Origin: an uncultured Planctomycetaceae bacterium | GTDB taxonomy: Bacteria; Planctomycetota; Planctomycetia; Pirellulales; JACPPG01 | DNA length: 7,894 nt | Direction: 5' to 3' | NCBI GenBank assembly: GCA_945957305.1 | Contig: CAMFLN010000109.1 | Coordinates: 1-7,894, forward strand | Shown here: in pieces, positions 5,621 through 7,894 of the stretch | Position numbering within the stretch: the stretch's first letter is position 1 | How the letters are laid out: every line of letters starts with the position of its first letter | Made by a program: the position numbers and the translations under genes | The notes under the pieces: model-generated | Databases searched by the model: none | What the model saw: the letters and a program-made list of their open reading frames with translations, nothing else | Told to the model about the DNA's origin: nothing

Positions 5621-7207
5621 ATGACGAGACTTGCAATCACACTGATGGCAATTGCTGTAGTTGCGGCGCAGCCTGTGGACCTATGGGCTCGCGGTGGTGG
5701 TGGAGGACGCGGCGGAGGCGGGGGGCGTAGCTTCGGTGGCGGTGGTGGCGGTGGTGGTCGCAGCTTCAGCGGCGGCGGCGGTGGCGGCTCGCGAAACTTT
5801 AGCGGTGGCGGCGGGGGAAGCCGTGATTTTGGCGGTGGCGGAGGCGGCAGCCGCAATTTCAGCGGCGGAGGTGGCGCCGGCTCGCGCAATTTCAGCGGCG
5901 CTGGTGATCGCTCACCTTCGATGAGCCGCAGCTCGTCGTATAACCCCGGCTCACGCGGTGGCAACAGCTTCAATAATTTCAATCGTGGCGGTGCCGGCGA
6001 ATTTGGCGGTCGACCCTCGTCGAGCGATTTGGGGCACTTCCTGAACATGACCCCCGGTAGCGCTGGTGGCGTCGGCGGCATCGGTGTCGCAGGACGCGGG
6101 CCGGCCGGAGTGGGCGGCGTCGGAGGAGTGGGCGGCGCTGGCCGTGGTCCCGGTGGCGTTGGTGGAGTGGGTGGCGTCGGAGGGGTTGGTGGTGCCGGAG
6201 GGGTCGGTAAAGGACCTGGCGGAGTTGGCGGCGTCGGAGGAGTTGGTGGCGTCGGTGGCGTCGGAAAAGGCCCTGGTGGTGTCGGCGGCGTTGGCGGAGC
6301 GGGGGGCGTTGGCCGAGGCCCAGGCGGCGTCGGCGGAGCAGGTCGCGGTCCGGGCAACAATGCCGCTGGCAATCGCAACCCCGGCAATCGCACGCCCGGC
6401 AATTTGACTCCTCAGCAGCAACAGCACGCGCAAAACATTCGCAACAATATTCAAAACAACCACAACAATTTTTACGGCAATCACGGCAACTGGTACAACC
6501 ACGGCTGGTGGGGTAGCCATCCCGGCGCTTGGGGGCATGGTTGGAACTACTGGCATGGCTGGGGAGCCGGGGCTTGGTGGAGAGGCGCCGGATGGGGAGC
6601 GCTGACCGGCTTTATGATCGGCAGTTGGGCGACCCCCATGTATTACGGCTACGGATCGGGCGGCAACGTCGTCTATCAAGGGGACACCGTCTACGTCAAT
6701 GGTCAATCAGCGGGCACTCCCTCGCAATACTACGATCAAGCTCAGCAGATCGCGCAGACTCCGGTGCCGGAAGATGCTCAGAATGGTGATTGGATGCCGC
6801 TCGGCGTCTTCGCCGTTTCCAGCCGTGCCGACGACGATCATCCGTCGATGATGATGCAGATGGCCGTCAGCAAACAGGGGAACATCGCCGGCATGTACTA
6901 CAACACGTCGGATGACGCCGCGCTGCCGATTCAGGGAGCCGTCGATCAGAAGACACAGCGCGCCGCCTGGACCATCGGCGATAAGCAGAACACCGTATTG
7001 GAAACCGGCATCTTTAACCTGACCAAAGACGAAACGCCCGTGCTCGTCCACTTCGGCGACCAGAAGCAGCAGGAGTGGATGATGGTCCGACTGAACCAGC
7101 CGGAATCGACGACGCAGGATGTGTTTGGGCCCGCGCCGACTTCCGGCCAGGCCCCAGCTTCCGGGCAAGCACCAGCACCGGGACCGGCCGCGCCAAGCGA
7201 CCAGTAA
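5621..7207 (+). CDS. Glycine-rich repetitive surface protein ('protocadherin'-type, planctomycete)
   Basis: A 528-residue exported protein of strongly modular build. A signal peptide covers 1-23 (cut near LWA/R). Residues 24-97 carry six Arg-x-Phe repeats separated by polyglycine (Phe at 38, 49, 60, 70, 80, 91). Residues 98-147 are Ser/Asn/Gly-rich. Residues 148-245 are GGV repeats punctuated by G(R/K)GP. An Asn/Gln-rich linker (246-283) leads to a Trp/His/Gly-rich stretch (284-345) containing the hydrophobic WGALTGFMIGSW. Then come NVVYQGDTVYVNG (349-361) and a globular domain (about 385-495; WMPLGVFAVSS, GAVDQKTQRAAW, LVHFGDQKQQEWMMVRL). The tail (496-528) is Ala/Pro-rich with repeated SGQAPA. 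The last folded domain is shared, from memory, with planctomycete proteins annotated as mu-protocadherin-like surface proteins; its function is unknown. Start: GAGGA (5609-5613) 7 bases before the ATG. Probably second gene of an operon with the SnoaL-like gene. Confidence 0.85.
   Translation: MTRLAITLMAIAVVAAQPVDLWARGGGGGRGGGGGRSFGGGGGGGGRSFSGGGGGGSRNFSGGGGGSRDFGGGGGGSRNFSGGGGAGSRNFSGAGDRSPSMSRSSSYNPGSRGGNSFNNFNRGGAGEFGGRPSSSDLGHFLNMTPGSAGGVGGIGVAGRGPAGVGGVGGVGGAGRGPGGVGGVGGVGGVGGAGGVGKGPGGVGGVGGVGGVGGVGKGPGGVGGVGGAGGVGRGPGGVGGAGRGPGNNAAGNRNPGNRTPGNLTPQQQQHAQNIRNNIQNNHNNFYGNHGNWYNHGWWGSHPGAWGHGWNYWHGWGAGAWWRGAGWGALTGFMIGSWATPMYYGYGSGGNVVYQGDTVYVNGQSAGTPSQYYDQAQQIAQTPVPEDAQNGDWMPLGVFAVSSRADDDHPSMMMQMAVSKQGNIAGMYYNTSDDAALPIQGAVDQKTQRAAWTIGDKQNTVLETGIFNLTKDETPVLVHFGDQKQQEWMMVRLNQPESTTQDVFGPAPTSGQAPASGQAPAPGPAAPSDQ
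5690..5911 (+). repeat. In-frame R-x-F/polyglycine repeat block
   Basis: Codes residues 24-97 of the glycine-rich protein. Six units of the form (S/G)R(S/N/D)F(S/G) plus 4-8 glycines recur every 10-11 residues. Codon third positions vary between copies (GGC, GGT, GGA and GGG mixed), so the repeat is kept at the protein level and is not a recent slippage expansion. The composition resembles RGG/FG-type low-complexity sequence. Confidence 0.8.
6062..6355 (+). repeat. In-frame GGV repeat block with GRGP/GKGP punctuation
   Basis: Codes residues 148-245 of the glycine-rich protein. Runs of Gly-Gly-Val (or Ala) are interrupted by six G(R/K)GP motifs (at 158, 174, 196, 215, 231 and 241), dividing it into segments of 10-22 residues. 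PGGVGGV phrases resemble elastin-like sequence. Valine codons GTC, GTG and GTT alternate irregularly, which again points to selection on the protein. Confidence 0.8.
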
Positions 7208-7289
7208 CCGCGTCTCCGCGACGCTAACCAGGTGCGCGAGCAGCGCGCGCTTGTCGTAGTACCCTGAATCATGAACGCGGCCTGCGATT

Positions 7290-7318
7290 TTGACAGCGGC
7301 GCGTGCTCCTCCCACAAT
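7290..7318 (+). promoter_or_regulatory. Sigma-70-like promoter of the phosphatase gene
   Basis: A perfect -35 box TTGACA (7290-7295) and a CACAAT -10 box (7313-7318, four of six matches) are separated by exactly 17 bases. Transcription would start near 7325, leaving a leader of about 77 bases before the ATG at 7402. No Pho-box-like repeat was recognised beside it, so phosphate control is not shown by the sequence. The 194-base gap it lies in otherwise holds only a small GC hairpin (7234-7248) after the upstream gene. Confidence 0.5.
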
Positions 7319-7401
7319 GTGCGTGTCGACCGGCTGCCGCGCAGCCACGATCAGGCCCGTTCGGCAAAGGATCATTGAGCCGCCCCCCTGGGAGTTCTTC
7401 T

Positions 7402-7894
7402 ATGTCTGACGCCCATTATCGATCTCTCTATCCGGCGCACGCCTGGCAGACTTGTTCCCGCCGCGCATTCTTGGCCACGACCGGATCGCTGGCCGCCGCG
7501 GCTGTGTGGGCCTCGCGGGCCGAGGGCGCGGTGCGACGTCAGGTCAGCTTTGCGGACTATCCCTTTCAGCTAGGCGTTGCCTCGGGGGACCCCTCGCCGA
7601 CGGGCGTGGTGCTGTGGACCCGCCTCGCGCCCGAGCCCCTCACCGGGGGCGGCATGCCGGCGGAACCGGTCGAAGTGTCATGGCAAATCTCGGACGACGA
7701 ACAATTCAAGAACGTTGTGCAACAAGGGACGACCGTCGCCACGCCAGACTGGGGACATACCGTTCACGTCGAAGTCGAAGGATTGCGCCCCGAGCGGTGG
7801 TACTGGTACCAGTTCAAAGCCGGCAACGAGGTCAGCCCCAAGGGGCGGACGCGCACCATGCCCGCCGTCGAGGCGGCGGCCCCCTCCTTGCGCT
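7402..7894 (+). CDS. PhoD-type alkaline phosphatase, Tat-exported (3' end outside window)
   Basis: The first 164 codons of a PhoD-like phosphodiesterase/alkaline phosphatase, cut off by the window end. These enzymes release phosphate from phosphomono- and diesters outside the cytoplasm using an iron/calcium centre. Residues 19-24 (SRRAFL) followed by a hydrophobic stretch (TTGSLAAAAVWA) are a Tat signal, as expected for a metalloenzyme exported folded. Residues about 53-155 are the N-terminal fibronectin-like PhoD domain: FQLGVASGDPSPTGVVLWTRL (55-75) is the family hallmark, and VEGLRPERWYWYQFKAG fits its later strands. The metal-binding catalytic domain lies beyond the window, so activity cannot be judged. 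Start: GGGAG (7390-7394) 7 bases before the ATG. It is probably transcribed alone from the promoter at 7290-7318. Confidence 0.9.
   Translation, partial: MSDAHYRSLYPAHAWQTCSRRAFLATTGSLAAAAVWASRAEGAVRRQVSFADYPFQLGVASGDPSPTGVVLWTRLAPEPLTGGGMPAEPVEVSWQISDDEQFKNVVQQGTTVATPDWGHTVHVEVEGLRPERWYWYQFKAGNEVSPKGRTRTMPAVEAAAPSLR

Noticed and set aside
6062..6355. CRISPR-like or tandem DNA repeat
   Set aside because: The periodicity is a protein-level Gly-Gly-Val repeat with variable codons; there are no constant repeats with unique spacers.
5557..6402. Long minus-strand reading frame coding a proline-rich protein
   Set aside because: It is the antisense reading of the glycine-rich repeats (GGN codons read backwards give NCC). 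It has no ribosome binding site or natural protein composition outside the repeat shadow.
7271..7378. 35-codon plus-strand ORF before the phosphatase gene
   Set aside because: No ribosome binding site precedes its ATG, the peptide resembles nothing, and it overlaps the better-supported promoter at 7290-7318.

Overview
The window looks like chromosomal DNA from a member of the Planctomycetota, probably Pirellulales-like. This is inferred from gene content, not from a marker gene. The pointers are a PEP-CTERM-tagged exported protein, a secreted SgcJ/EcaC-type protein with an added second domain, a glycine-rich surface protein of the kind often labelled 'protocadherin' in planctomycete genomes, and a Tat-exported PhoD-type phosphatase. 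GC content is moderately high, and nearly every gene has a clear AGGAG-type ribosome binding site. No tRNA, rRNA, CRISPR array, insertion sequence or phage gene was seen.

Layout. A PEP-CTERM exported protein lies on the minus strand at the left edge. About 590 bases of divergent intergenic DNA follow, containing one compound hairpin. All remaining genes are on the plus strand. First comes a two-gene unit: an SPFH/band-7 membrane protein and a small Arc-like ribbon-helix-helix (RHH) DNA-binding protein. Upstream of it are four helically phased copies of a TGRTATCN-like box overlapping a plausible promoter. Next is a secreted S15/CocE-family serine hydrolase whose catalytic and substrate-binding residues match alpha-amino-acid ester hydrolases. 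It is followed by a candidate terminator. Then comes a likely two-gene operon: a secreted SnoaL-like (SgcJ/EcaC) protein and, 35 bases later, the 528-residue glycine-rich surface protein. Last is the first 164 codons of a PhoD-type alkaline phosphatase, cut by the window end and preceded by a good sigma-70-like promoter.

How the parts relate. Five of the seven genes encode exported proteins, so the region is mainly a cell-surface or secreted-enzyme neighbourhood rather than one pathway. The best-supported regulatory unit is SPFH plus RHH: the small DNA-binding protein is probably the repressor that binds the phased boxes in front of its own operon. That link is inference from site architecture and family knowledge, but it can be tested directly.
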